DNA of 64,000 bases, from contig JBFGCA010000007.1 of NCBI GenBank assembly GCA_041567315.1, positions 1 through 64,000 of the forward strand, in the 5' to 3' direction. This document shows positions 1 to 6,979 of this stretch, piece after piece. Numbering within the stretch: the first letter of the stretch is position 1; each line of letters opens with the position of its first letter. A model generated the notes under the pieces. That model saw only the letters and a list, made by a program, of their open reading frames with translations, was not told the origin of the DNA and did no database searches. The translations under genes and the position numbers were made by a program. This DNA is from JBFGCA01 sp041567315 (GTDB lineage Bacteria; Acidobacteriota; Thermoanaerobaculia; Multivoradales; JAHEKO01).

Positions 1-306
1 GCGGGGCCGGATGCCAGGCGCCGCGACGCAGGCAATGCCGAGCCATTGTCGAGGAGCGGCAACGCCGCAGACGGCTCCGCCCCGCCGTCAGACGGCCGGG
101 CGGACTTCCGCCACGGGCTGCTAAGCCAGGACCCGGTACTGGCTCGCGCCATCCGCCTCCGCAACCCCTACGTCGACCCGATGAGCGCCCTCCAGGTCGA
201 TCTGCTGCGCCGCTGGCGCGCCGGCGGGCGCCAGGACGACCGCCTGCTCGACGCCCTCCTCGCCACGGTCAACGGCATCGCCCGCGGGCTGCAGAACACC
301 GGGTAG
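1..306 (+). CDS. ppc: Phosphoenolpyruvate carboxylase, C-terminal fragment (cut by window edge)
   Basis: The frame is open from the left edge to the stop at 304-306, so only the last 101 codons are visible. The last 60 residues match the conserved tail of PEP carboxylase: RNPYVDPMSALQVDLLRR, then TVNGIARGLQNTG at the extreme C-terminus, where the family ends in an invariant QNTG. The enzyme carboxylates PEP to oxaloacetate and feeds the TCA cycle in the cytoplasm. An Ala/Arg/Gly-rich stretch (codons 1-35) precedes the conserved part and looks like a variable insertion. The catalytic core lies outside the window. The family call rests on the tail alone but is distinctive. Confidence 0.88.
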   Translation, partial: AGPDARRRDAGNAEPLSRSGNAADGSAPPSDGRADFRHGLLSQDPVLARAIRLRNPYVDPMSALQVDLLRRWRAGGRQDDRLLDALLATVNGIARGLQNTG

Positions 307-348
307 GGAGTGCGGGCGTGCCGACAGGCGTGCCGCGCTGGTCCGCTG

Positions 349-747
349 CTACGTGATGCAGAGGCCCTCGGCGCTGTTGTTGTCCTCGTTCGACTCGGGG
401 ACGTCGTCGTCGGGGTCGACGCGGATGGTGAACGAGAAGTCGCCCTGGGGGATCGGCGTGGGAATCGGCACCAGCGCCGTGCCGACGCCGTTCTCCGGGA
501 TCACGCCGGTCATGCCCGAGCCCGACGGGCCGTGCGGGAAGTCCACCCGCACCGAGACCGCCAGAGCGAGCTGGCCGGTGTTGGCGACGTGCACCTCCAG
601 GGAGGCGTCGACCCGCTTGCAGTAGCCCTCCGGCCCGGGTGAATCGAACGCCTTGGCGGGCGTGAAGTCCGGCCGCCCCTCGCCGCAGCCGGCGACGAAG
701 CCGGTGACGAGCGCGACGAGGACGAGAACCCGACATGTTCTGCCCAT
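349..747 (-). CDS. CARDB-like lipoprotein
   Basis: 132-aa exported lipoprotein. The ATG at 747 is chosen because AAGGAGGT lies 7 nt upstream. The N-terminus is basic (MGRTCR), followed by a hydrophobic helix and a lipobox FVAGC, so lipid anchoring at Cys is expected. The mature part has beta-rich sequence with a VANTG turn and ends VDPDDDVPESNEDNN, the calcium-loop-like signature of CARDB adhesion-type domains. Two further Cys could form a disulfide. Function is not known; CARDB domains usually mediate extracellular binding. It is convergent with ppc and divergent from the small lipoprotein gene at 903. Confidence 0.72.
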   Translation of the reverse strand: MGRTCRVLVLVALVTGFVAGCGEGRPDFTPAKAFDSPGPEGYCKRVDASLEVHVANTGQLALAVSVRVDFPHGPSGSGMTGVIPENGVGTALVPIPTPIPQGDFSFTIRVDPDDDVPESNEDNNSAEGLCIT

Positions 748-902
748 GACGACCTCCTTGGGTCGGGCGCCAGGCGTCTCCGTTCGGCCGCCAGGCTCGG
801 CCCTTCCCTGCTGCAAGGTTCGGAAACCGGCTCAGCCTACACCCCCGGCGGGTAGGTGGGGCTCTCGGCGCTTGGGCACCCGCTCTTGGTAGGATGCTGG
901 CC

Positions 903-1121
903 ATGAGATTTTCAGTACCTGCGTCTCGACGGATCGTCGCGGTCCTCGGGCTCGCGGCGCTGGGCTGCTCGGGGCAGGCCTACCATGGGGACCGGCCGCA
1001 GCGAGCCCCGGGGCCGGACAAGGTGGTCCTCTGCCACAAGGGCAAGAAGACCCTCGAGGTGGCCGAGGCCGCCGCCAAGGCCCACTACGATCACGGAGAC
1101 ACAGCGGGACCCTGCGGCTAG
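903..1121 (+). CDS. Small Cys-containing lipoprotein
   Basis: 72-aa predicted lipoprotein: signal peptide with lipobox-like LAALGC, then a mature part of about 50 residues. The segment KVVLCHKGKKTL...HYDHGDTAGPC resembles a short motif (VxLCHxGKxT...AHxxHGDTxGPC) often found at the ends of secreted bacterial proteins; its role is unknown and I do not assign one. ATG at 903 is preferred over the in-frame ATG at 894 because TAGGAT sits at 890-895, seven nt before it, which fits a leaderless transcript; there is no clear Shine-Dalgarno sequence. Confidence 0.6.
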   Translation: MRFSVPASRRIVAVLGLAALGCSGQAYHGDRPQRAPGPDKVVLCHKGKKTLEVAEAAAKAHYDHGDTAGPCG

Positions 1122-1148
1122 GTACGAAAAGGAGAGGGGAGGTTCGAC

Positions 1149-1522
1149 TTGTACGACGTCTCGATCACCAACCACTACATCTACCCGGTGACGGTCCAGG
1201 GGGAGAGCCCGATTCCGGCCAAGACCGGGACCGCTCAGTACCCCGCTGGGGCATCAAGATCATGGACGTGCCCGGCATGGGCCCGGTCAACTTCATCGAC
1301 TTCGGCAACCACAAGCTCGAGGGCTACACCGATGCCGGCCAGCCGTGGACCGAGAAGACCTGGGGCGGTCTGATCCGCTACCAGGGCATCGAGGCCTACT
1401 TCCGCTACGAAGGCGGCGGCTCGGTCAACGCGGTGATCGACGGCTACGGCTCGATCACGGTCGCCTTCGTGCAGGGCGGCGAGATCGTCTCGCTGCCCGA
1501 TCTGGCCACTGCCGCTCCCTGA
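1149..1522 (+). pseudogene. Small hypothetical gene interrupted by a one-base frameshift
   Basis: Two adjacent frames read as one protein. The first begins with TTG at 1149 (GGGGAGG upstream) and encodes MYDVSITNHYIYPVTV through AQYP. The second continues in the -1 frame as RWGIKIMDVPGMGPVNFIDF and runs to the stop at 1520-1522. Adding one C in the CCCC run at 1241-1244 joins them into a protein of about 124 aa. This is either a real disabling mutation or a homopolymer sequencing error. I do not recognise the family. There is no signal peptide; the product has Gly/Tyr/Trp-rich beta-strand-like sequence. It follows the lipoprotein gene at 903 by 27 bp and may be co-transcribed. Confidence 0.5.
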
Positions 1523-1635
1523 CGGCGCTCGCTCCGGTCGAGGACCCGCCGCGGGCTCGACGGGGGACGCTCGCTCTTCGTTCACCTCCCCCGGAGGCAC
1601 GAAGACGCTACCGCGCGCGCCGCCGGCCGTCGGCG

Positions 1636-2214
1636 CTACCGAGGCCAGCCCGCGAACTGGGCCTTGACCACGGGTCGCGAGAACCAGCTCAGCAAGAAGA
1701 CCGGGAGGGCGGCCAGCGCGACGATGGCCAGCAGGATCCCGAGAACAGCCGCGCCCTGCCAGTCGCCCCGCGCCAGCTCCTGGAGCTCGGCGGCGTGACC
1801 GGACAGCCACCACAGCGATTGGCTCATCTCGATCACCAGCCAGACGATGGCCAGCCACGACCAGGCGCGGCAGAGCGCCACCCCCGAGCGGCGGCCGCGG
1901 CGCAGCCGCAGGGCGCCGACGACGAGCAGGGCACCGAGAGTCATCCCGATCAAGCTGGCGCCGGCGATCCAGGCGCCCGATGGCATCCAGCGCACGACCT
2001 GTTCGCCGAGCTCCTCGCCCAGCAGGCGAGCCCACCAGTCGCGCGACCGCAGCACCGGCAGCAGCAGCAGGTCGTCCAGCTTGTCGAGGAACATCAACGC
2101 TCCGGCGATGATCCCGATCGTCCCGACGACGCGCGGCCAGCGCGGGGTCTCCAGGTCGCCGCTTTCCGCCACTTCGGGGCTTGCCAAGCCGGAGGAATCC
2201 GGGGATAGGGGCAT
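1636..2214 (-). CDS. Four-helix integral membrane protein, unknown function
   Basis: 192 aa with four hydrophobic segments (about residues 27-47, 80-103, 120-140 and 158-178), so an inner-membrane protein. ATG 2214 is preceded by GGAGGT at 8-nt spacing, which decides the start over longer frames. No domain is recognised. It is divergent from the ECF sigma factor gene at 2372, with about 160 bp between them, so it could be part of the same regulatory unit, but no shared promoter could be proven. Confidence 0.65.
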   Translation of the reverse strand: MPLSPDSSGLASPEVAESGDLETPRWPRVVGTIGIIAGALMFLDKLDDLLLLPVLRSRDWWARLLGEELGEQVVRWMPSGAWIAGASLIGMTLGALLVVGALRLRRGRRSGVALCRAWSWLAIVWLVIEMSQSLWWLSGHAAELQELARGDWQGAAVLGILLAIVALAALPVFLLSWFSRPVVKAQFAGWPR

Positions 2215-2371
2215 CGAGCACCTCCAGAAGGCGAATCCACCTCCCAACCTACCCCCGGCCACGAGGTCCGGAAACACCCCTGCGGGTGGGGCGGCCGCGA
2301 TTGACCCGGCGCCGCGCACCGCCTTGTTGTAGTTTTCTCGGCCTTTTCGGCAACCTACCCCGTGAACAGCG

Positions 2372-2893
2372 ATGAGCCCGGCGACATTGCAGAAGCGCTT
2401 CCTCGCCGAGATCGGGCCGCACGAGGGCATCCTGGCCCGCGTCGCCTCCGTCTACGCCGACTCGGCCGAGGACCGCGGCGATCTGCTGCAGGAGATGCGC
2501 CTCCAGCTCTGGCGCTCGTTCCCCGGCTACCGCGGCCAGGCGAAGTTCTCGACCTGGATGCACCGCGTCGCCCTGAACACCGCGCTTCTGCGCTGGCGCC
2601 GCCGCTTCCGGCGGCCGGAGGGACACCTGACCGACGACCACCGGGCGCTCGAAAGGCTGCCCTGGATACCGCCGGACGACGACGACGTCCGTCAGCTCTA
2701 CCGCGCAATCCGCCAGCTTCCCGGCATCGATCGCGCGATCGTCGCGCTCTGGCTGGAAGGACACAGCTACCAGGAGATCGCGGAAGTCACCGGGCTGGGC
2801 CGCTCGAACGTCAGCGTGCGGCTGGCGCGCTCGAAGGAGCGACTGCGCGCATCGCTCGCGGGCGAACCGGATCGGCAGGAGGTCGAAGCATGA
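2372..2893 (+). CDS. ECF-type RNA polymerase sigma factor
   Basis: 173 aa, typical ECF length. Region 2 is visible in residues 10-70: EDRGDLLQEMRLQLWRSFPG, then KFSTWMHRVALNTAL. Region 4 is at about 110-160: LPGIDRAIVALWLEGHSYQE with the helix-turn-helix IAEVTGLGRSNVSVRLARSK. It would direct RNA polymerase to a small stress or surface regulon. The stop overlaps the ATG of the next gene (ATGA at 2890), so translation of sigma factor and membrane partner is coupled; that partner is the natural anti-sigma or signal-input candidate. No clear Shine-Dalgarno precedes ATG 2372. Confidence 0.85.
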   Translation: MSPATLQKRFLAEIGPHEGILARVASVYADSAEDRGDLLQEMRLQLWRSFPGYRGQAKFSTWMHRVALNTALLRWRRRFRRPEGHLTDDHRALERLPWIPPDDDDVRQLYRAIRQLPGIDRAIVALWLEGHSYQEIAEVTGLGRSNVSVRLARSKERLRASLAGEPDRQEVEA

Positions 2894-3591
2894 GAGACGA
2901 GAGGCTGCAAGCGCTCTGGAAGCGGCACCGGGACCTGCCGCCCCTGACCGCTGGCGAGCTCGGCCGGATCGTTCGGCAAGGGATGAGGGGCGGCCTGCGG
3001 TCCTGGAAGAGCTCCGTCGGAATCCACCTGCTGGCGCTGCTCGCCACCATCGTCCTGGGCCTCGTCAACGCCGCGATGTATCGGGACAACCCGGCGATGC
3101 TCGGCGCCGAGCTGGGCGTTACCCTCGCCGCCTTTGCGCTGCTCGCCTACGGCGTGCTTCTGGCGCGGGAGCTACTGCGCATCGAGCGCGCCGACGAGCC
3201 GCTGATGGACGCCCTGCGTCGACGCCTCGCCTTCGTCCGCACCCGCTACGAGCTGTGGCTGTGGGCCGCCGCGCTCACCACCGTGCTGCTCGTCTTCGCG
3301 GTCACCACCTTCATCGACAACCAGGAGGGCGTCTACCGGATCAACCGGCCGGGGGTCTTCTGGGGGGCCCTCGCCGGCATCCTGCTGTTCGTCTACGGCG
3401 CCGGCAAGCTCGCCACCTGGCCGGCGGTGCGGGAGATGCGCGACGCGCTCGAGGACCTCGAAGCGGGCACCGGCGAGCGCATCGCCGCCGCCCCGACGAG
3501 GCGCCGCGTCGTCTTCTGGTGGAGCCTGGTCGCGGCCGTGATCTTGACGGCGACCCTCATCCTGGGGCTTGTCGTGGCGCTGGCGCGCTGA
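2890..3591 (+). CDS. Four-TM membrane protein coupled to the ECF sigma factor
   Basis: 233 aa. An N-terminal cytoplasmic segment of about 45 residues (MRDERLQALWKRHRDLPPLT) is followed by four hydrophobic helices near 43-62, 72-92, 124-142 and 160-175, and a last one at about 210-230. The 4-nt overlap with the sigma gene points to a stoichiometric partner. There is no zinc-binding anti-sigma motif (HxxxCxxC), so if it is an anti-sigma factor it is an unusual one. This layout (sigma followed by a membrane protein with a short acidic/basic N-terminal tail) recurs in several phyla, but the function is inference. Confidence 0.7.
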   Translation: MRDERLQALWKRHRDLPPLTAGELGRIVRQGMRGGLRSWKSSVGIHLLALLATIVLGLVNAAMYRDNPAMLGAELGVTLAAFALLAYGVLLARELLRIERADEPLMDALRRRLAFVRTRYELWLWAAALTTVLLVFAVTTFIDNQEGVYRINRPGVFWGALAGILLFVYGAGKLATWPAVREMRDALEDLEAGTGERIAAAPTRRRVVFWWSLVAAVILTATLILGLVVALAR

Positions 3592-3764
3592 GGGCGCCGA
3601 AACTCGCGGCCACACGATTTCCTCGAGTCCGCGCCCGACCCGATCTCGCCGCGGGCCGTCGGCCGAGTCCCTTCGTCCGATCTCGCTCGACCCTCCGCGC
3701 TCCAGGTTCCGTGCTCTCGGCGGTCGACGGTACTCCGCGGACAGCGTAGGCCTACGTGCCGACG

Positions 3765-4148
3765 CTATGCCCGCCGTTCGACCGACCAGAGGCCGAGCCT
3801 CAGGAAGAACCAGAGGAACGCCGCGGCGACGAGCACGGCCATTCCGGCGACCGGCGTCAGCAGCGACTCGGAGATTCCGTAGGCCACCGCCTGGGGGCTA
3901 ACGATGCCCCGCTCATGGATCACCCGGGTCATCCGGTGGATGCCCATCCACTGGCCGAGGAAGCCCAGCACCGCGGCGACGGCGCCCCAGAAGAGGATCG
4001 CGTCGATGCTATGGCGGCGGCGGTCCGTCGAGCCGCCTCGTCGAATCAGCAGACAGAGTGCGTTCCAGAAGACCAGGAGTCCGATCACCAGGGTCAGGAG
4101 GATGATCGGCAGGATCAGGGGCCCTGCCTCCGAGAGGAACTGGATCAT
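3765..4148 (-). CDS. MotA/TolQ/ExbB-like proton channel family membrane protein
   Basis: 127 aa with three hydrophobic segments: residues 8-35, 50-68 and 92-118. The last two surround GQWMGIHRMTRVI and the sequence GISESLLTPVAGMAVLVAA, which resembles the conserved GIxExLxTTAxGLxVAI helix of the MotA/TolQ/ExbB family. Family members couple ion flux to work at the cell envelope together with a TolR/ExbD or MotB partner; no such partner is in the window. It is 22 bp downstream of the HAAS-type protein at 4171 on the same strand, so likely the last gene of the PadR-led operon. Confidence 0.62.
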   Translation of the reverse strand: MIQFLSEAGPLILPIILLTLVIGLLVFWNALCLLIRRGGSTDRRRHSIDAILFWGAVAAVLGFLGQWMGIHRMTRVIHERGIVSPQAVAYGISESLLTPVAGMAVLVAAAFLWFFLRLGLWSVERRA

Positions 4149-4170
4149 GTCGTTCTCCCATCCGGACGGG

Positions 4171-4920
4171 TCAGACGGCCTGCTGGAGCAGGCTCTCGAT
4201 CTCTCTCACCTCGCTGCGGGTCACCAGGCCGGAGAGGACGAACCAGACCAGGCCGGCGAGGATCGCCGTCAGCAGGCCGACGGTCATCAACGACGAGATC
4301 GAGGCCATCCAGCCCGCGAAGTTCATGAAGAGGGTTTCCGGCGCCCCTTGCGAGTTGAGTCGGAAAAAGCGCTGCAGGTGGTAGAGGAAGCCCAGGCCGG
4401 CCACCGCCAGGCTGGCGCCGGCGAAGAACAGGGGAATGGCGAGTCCGGTCCGCAGCCGCCGCACGTCGGCGCCCGAGCGCGAGAAGATCTGCATCAGCTT
4501 CCAGATGGTGAAAAGGAAGGCCGCGAGGGCCAGCGCCGCGATCGGCCACAGAAAGGGACTCGGATAGACGAAGAACGTGCGGTCGGAGAAGACCCGGACG
4601 CCGACCAGGATCTCGAAGGCGAGGAGCGCGACCATCAGGATCTTGGACCACAGAGTCCCGATCTGGCGGGAAAGGCGATCGGCCGCCGTGCCGACGACGG
4701 GTTGATGAACCCGCGCCAGGAGGCGCAGGGCTTCCTCCGAGGTGCCGAAGGCCTCCTCGGCGCGCCGCGTCGCTTCCGCATCGTCGCAGCCCTGGTTCAG
4801 ATAGTGCTGGTAGCTGTCCTCGAGATCCGCGGCCATCTCCAGGAGGATGCGGGTTCGGGACGGTTCGGGGATCCTGAGGCGTTCCCCTGTCCGCTTGAGC
4901 AAGTCCGCGAATCGAGTCAT
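4171..4920 (-). CDS. HAAS/permease-prefix-type membrane protein
   Basis: 249 aa. The N-terminal ~90 residues are helical and soluble (LLEMAADLEDSYQHYLNQ, then EATRRAEEAFGTSEEALRLL), the pattern of the HAAS/permease-prefix domain that typically follows PadR regulators. Four hydrophobic helices follow, near 95-112, 122-142, 165-185 and 205-235. Its start overlaps the padR stop by 4 nt (4917-4920), so the two are translationally coupled. By analogy to such pairs it is a target and perhaps signal partner of the PadR repressor; the signal is unknown. Confidence 0.68.
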   Translation of the reverse strand: MTRFADLLKRTGERLRIPEPSRTRILLEMAADLEDSYQHYLNQGCDDAEATRRAEEAFGTSEEALRLLARVHQPVVGTAADRLSRQIGTLWSKILMVALLAFEILVGVRVFSDRTFFVYPSPFLWPIAALALAAFLFTIWKLMQIFSRSGADVRRLRTGLAIPLFFAGASLAVAGLGFLYHLQRFFRLNSQGAPETLFMNFAGWMASISSLMTVGLLTAILAGLVWFVLSGLVTRSEVREIESLLQQAV

Positions 4921-5279
4921 CTTTGTGTCCTCCCCAGAACGTCAAAGAAGGAGTCGAAGAAGTTGCGCCATCTGGTGGTCTGCTCACTCAGGTGCTGGCG
5001 GCCGGCGGCGGTCAGCCGATAGCTCTTGCGTCGCCGGTGGCTCCGATCCCCCGCCCAGTCGCCGCGGATCAGCCCCTCGCTTTCGAGCTTGTGGAGGATC
5101 GGGTAGAGGGTGCCGTGCTGGAAGCGGAAAGTGCCGCCGCTCTTCTCTTCGATTTCGATGGCGAGCTGGTAGCCGTGATGGGGTCCCGACGAGAGGGTGG
5201 AGAGGATCAGGATTCGGTTGCAGCTGCTGCTCAGACTCTGGACGTCGACGGCGGGGCGGGGCACCGGAGAGGGCGTCAT
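4917..5279 (-). CDS. PadR-family transcriptional repressor
   Basis: 120 aa. Winged-helix core with RILILSTLSSGPHHGYQLAI, then GTFRFQHGTLYPILHKLESE and RRRKSYRLTAAGRQHL, the canonical PadR sequence; a short C-terminal helix gives dimerisation. ATG 5279 matches family N-termini; in-frame codons further upstream would lie inside the promoter and operator region. A strong promoter and AT-rich dyad lie just upstream (5307-5356) and indicate autorepression. It heads the operon 5279-3765 with the HAAS-type and ExbB-like membrane proteins. Confidence 0.88.
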   Translation of the reverse strand: MTPSPVPRPAVDVQSLSSSCNRILILSTLSSGPHHGYQLAIEIEEKSGGTFRFQHGTLYPILHKLESEGLIRGDWAGDRSHRRRKSYRLTAAGRQHLSEQTTRWRNFFDSFFDVLGRTQR

Positions 5280-5306
5280 GGGAATCTGACCGAAATTATC
5301 TCGATC

Positions 5307-5333
5307 CTCTATATATCGAGTCTCTATATAATA
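5307..5333. promoter_or_regulatory. Probable PadR operator
   Basis: CTCTATATA occurs twice (5307-5315 and 5322-5330), 15 bp apart centre to centre, and TATATA...TATATA forms a dyad across them, with TCGAT/ATCGA arms at 5301-5305 and 5314-5318. It is an island of AT in a GC-rich background and covers the -10 and start site of the padR promoter, which is where PadR dimers typically bind and repress. Confidence 0.6.
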
Positions 5334-5356
5334 GACTGAAACCTCCTGTCTGTCAA
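5328..5356 (-). promoter_or_regulatory. Sigma-70 promoter of the padR operon
   Basis: On the minus strand, TTGACA (5356-5351) and TATTAT (5333-5328) are separated by exactly 17 nt. The -35 is perfect and the -10 matches five of six positions. The predicted transcript starts near 5321 and reaches the padR ATG at 5279. The -10 overlaps the AT-rich operator. Confidence 0.75.
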
Positions 5357-5416
5357 GCGCGCGCCGGCAGCCGCCTGGCGTGGCCATCGCCGCCCGGCGG
5401 TGGCAGGATGTCGGGT

Positions 5417-6298
5417 ATGCGGAGGGTCGTGCAGAGTGTTCCGCAGCGCGGCGTCGCCGGGCTGCTGCTCGCGCTGGTGGTAGCCGTGCCGGCGGCGGCT
5501 GGCGGCGACGAGCCCTCGGGTCGACGCCTCCTCCCCTTCCCGGTCGACGACCTCTACGTCGAGGGCCTGGCCGGACCGCACCGGCGGGGCTTCGCCATCA
5601 CCTATTCGCGGCTCGGGGCCACCGACGTCATGGCCGTCGGGGAGCGGCTGTTCGGGCTGCTGGCGGGCGGGCGGTTCGGGCTCTTCCGGGTCCATCCCGC
5701 GGGGCGGCCGGAGCGCGGGTGGCAGCTTGGGATCGAGGCCGGGTTCTACGGGCAGTTCGACGTCGACAACGACTACGACAACCTCGGGTGGGACGGCTTC
5801 TACGGGCTGGCGCTGACGGCGGCGCTCGGCGACCGGTGGGCGGCCAAGGTGGGCATCCTCCACACCTCGAGCCACGTCGGCGACGAGTACGCCGAGCGGA
5901 CCGGCCGGCGTCGAGTCGGCTACACGCGGGAGGAGCTGGTCCTCGGCCTCAGCCGCTCGATCGGCCGGCGCTGGCGGGCACTGGCCGAGGCCGGCTGGGG
6001 CTACGACCTCCGCAACGATGCGCTGCAGGAGGCGGGACGCCTCCGCGGCAGCCTCGAGTACCTGGCGCCCGAGACGCTCTGGAACCAGCGACTGGGCTGG
6101 TACGCGGCCGTCGACGCCTCGGCGGTGGCCGAGCGCGATTGGCAGCTCGACTGGGCGCTCGACGCCGGTCTGCTGCTCAGCCCGTTCCCGCGCCGCTGGC
6201 GGCTGGGCCTCCAGTACTACGACGGCCGCGCGCCGCTGGGCGAGTTCTTCCAGAACGACCAGCGGCTATTGAGCCTCGGGCTCTGGCTGGATCTCTGA
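5417..6298 (+). CDS. Secreted DUF1207-like beta-barrel protein
   Basis: 293 aa. Signal peptide of about 28 residues (MRRVVQSVPQRGVAGLLLA through PAAAGG). The mature part alternates strands, with GFYGQFDVDNDYDNLGWDGF, then KVGILHTSSHVGDEYAERTG, and ends in an aromatic-rich strand LSLGLWLDL that looks like an outer-membrane barrel terminus. The SSHVGDEY motif and layout resemble DUF1207 proteins, whose role is unknown. ATG 5417 has AGGA at about 7 nt; an in-frame ATG at 5408 is possible. It is divergent from padR across the AT-rich operator. Confidence 0.62.
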   Translation: MRRVVQSVPQRGVAGLLLALVVAVPAAAGGDEPSGRRLLPFPVDDLYVEGLAGPHRRGFAITYSRLGATDVMAVGERLFGLLAGGRFGLFRVHPAGRPERGWQLGIEAGFYGQFDVDNDYDNLGWDGFYGLALTAALGDRWAAKVGILHTSSHVGDEYAERTGRRRVGYTREELVLGLSRSIGRRWRALAEAGWGYDLRNDALQEAGRLRGSLEYLAPETLWNQRLGWYAAVDASAVAERDWQLDWALDAGLLLSPFPRRWRLGLQYYDGRAPLGEFFQNDQRLLSLGLWLDL

Positions 6299-6382
6299 GC
6301 GGTCGCCAGGCCGCCCGATCCGGGACCGGGCAGAGGCTGTCGGCCACCTCGGTGCCGCTGTCTGATACGATATCCCCCATAT

Positions 6383-6403
6383 TATCTGACGATTCGTCGG
6401 ATA
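6383..6403. promoter_or_regulatory. Palindromic operator of the RHH/MazF toxin-antitoxin operon
   Basis: TATCTGACGA (6383-6392) and TCGTCGGATA (6394-6403) form 10-bp arms with one mismatch and a one-base centre, 12 bp before the antitoxin ATG. A TATTAT -10-like hexamer at 6380-6385 overlaps the left arm. This position fits autorepression by a ribbon-helix-helix antitoxin. Confidence 0.6.
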
Positions 6404-6415
6404 TTCAAGGGGATC

Positions 6416-6649
6416 ATGATGAAAGGCAAGCTCTCCGCGACGGTCGAGCAGCCGCTGCTCGACTTCCTCGACTCGCTGCCCGGCCGTACGCGCTCCGAGA
6501 AGCTGGAGCGGGTGCTCGAGAAGGTCCGCGAGCTGGAGCGCGACCGCGAGCTGCGCCGCCAGCTCGGCCAGGTCTACGAGGAGGACGACGAGCGCCTCGA
6601 GAGCGAGATCTGGGAGCGGACAGTCTCGGAGGCGATGTGGAGCGAATAG
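6416..6649 (+). CDS. Ribbon-helix-helix antitoxin (MazE/CopG-like)
   Basis: 77 aa. The N-terminus GKLSATVEQPLLDFLDSLPG with TRSEKLERVL fits an RHH DNA-binding fold (one strand plus two helices); the acidic C-terminal half (VYEEDDERLESEIWERT) is the usual toxin-binding tail. AAGGGG precedes a double ATG at 6416 and 6419; the second has better spacing. The gene overlaps the toxin by 13 bp. Role: neutralises the MazF-like toxin and represses its own promoter at 6383-6403. Confidence 0.78.
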   Translation: MMKGKLSATVEQPLLDFLDSLPGRTRSEKLERVLEKVRELERDRELRRQLGQVYEEDDERLESEIWERTVSEAMWSE

Positions 6650-6960
6650 ACCGCGGCGACGTCTGGGTGGTCGAGCCGGTCGGCTTCCCCAAGCCGCGCC
6701 CCGCGCTGGTGATCAGCATCAACGCCGTCAACGATCTCTGCCCCGACGTCCTGCTGGTGCCGCTGACTACGCGGCCCGGACCCCTGAGGGTGCCGATCGA
6801 GGCCCCGGCCGAGGCCACCGGCCTCGAGCTCGAAAGCCACGCCAAGTGCGAGTCGCTCGGGCCGGTCCACAAGTCGCGGCTCAAGCGCAAGATCGGCCGC
6901 GCGCCGCGCCCGGTCCTCGAAGCCGTGGAAGACGGGGTGCGGCGGGTGCTGGGGATCTAG
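6637..6960 (+). CDS. MazF/PemK-family endoribonuclease toxin
   Basis: 107 aa. It begins with GTG 6637 (GGAGG 4 nt upstream, inside the antitoxin gene) and shows the PemK/MazF beta-barrel signatures: RGDVWVVEPVGFPKPRPALV, then VLLVPLTTR, and a conserved ending LGPVHKSRLKRKIGRA. Family members cleave mRNA at short sequence motifs. The length is normal and the fold motifs are complete, so the toxin looks intact. Paired with the RHH antitoxin just upstream. Confidence 0.88.
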   Translation: MERIDRGDVWVVEPVGFPKPRPALVISINAVNDLCPDVLLVPLTTRPGPLRVPIEAPAEATGLELESHAKCESLGPVHKSRLKRKIGRAPRPVLEAVEDGVRRVLGI

Positions 6961-6979
6961 TGGGCCCACTGTGGCCCGG

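Noticed and set aside
1149..1522. Programmed frameshift to explain the split gene
   Set aside because: No slippery heptamer or downstream structure is evident; a base loss in a C-run is simpler.
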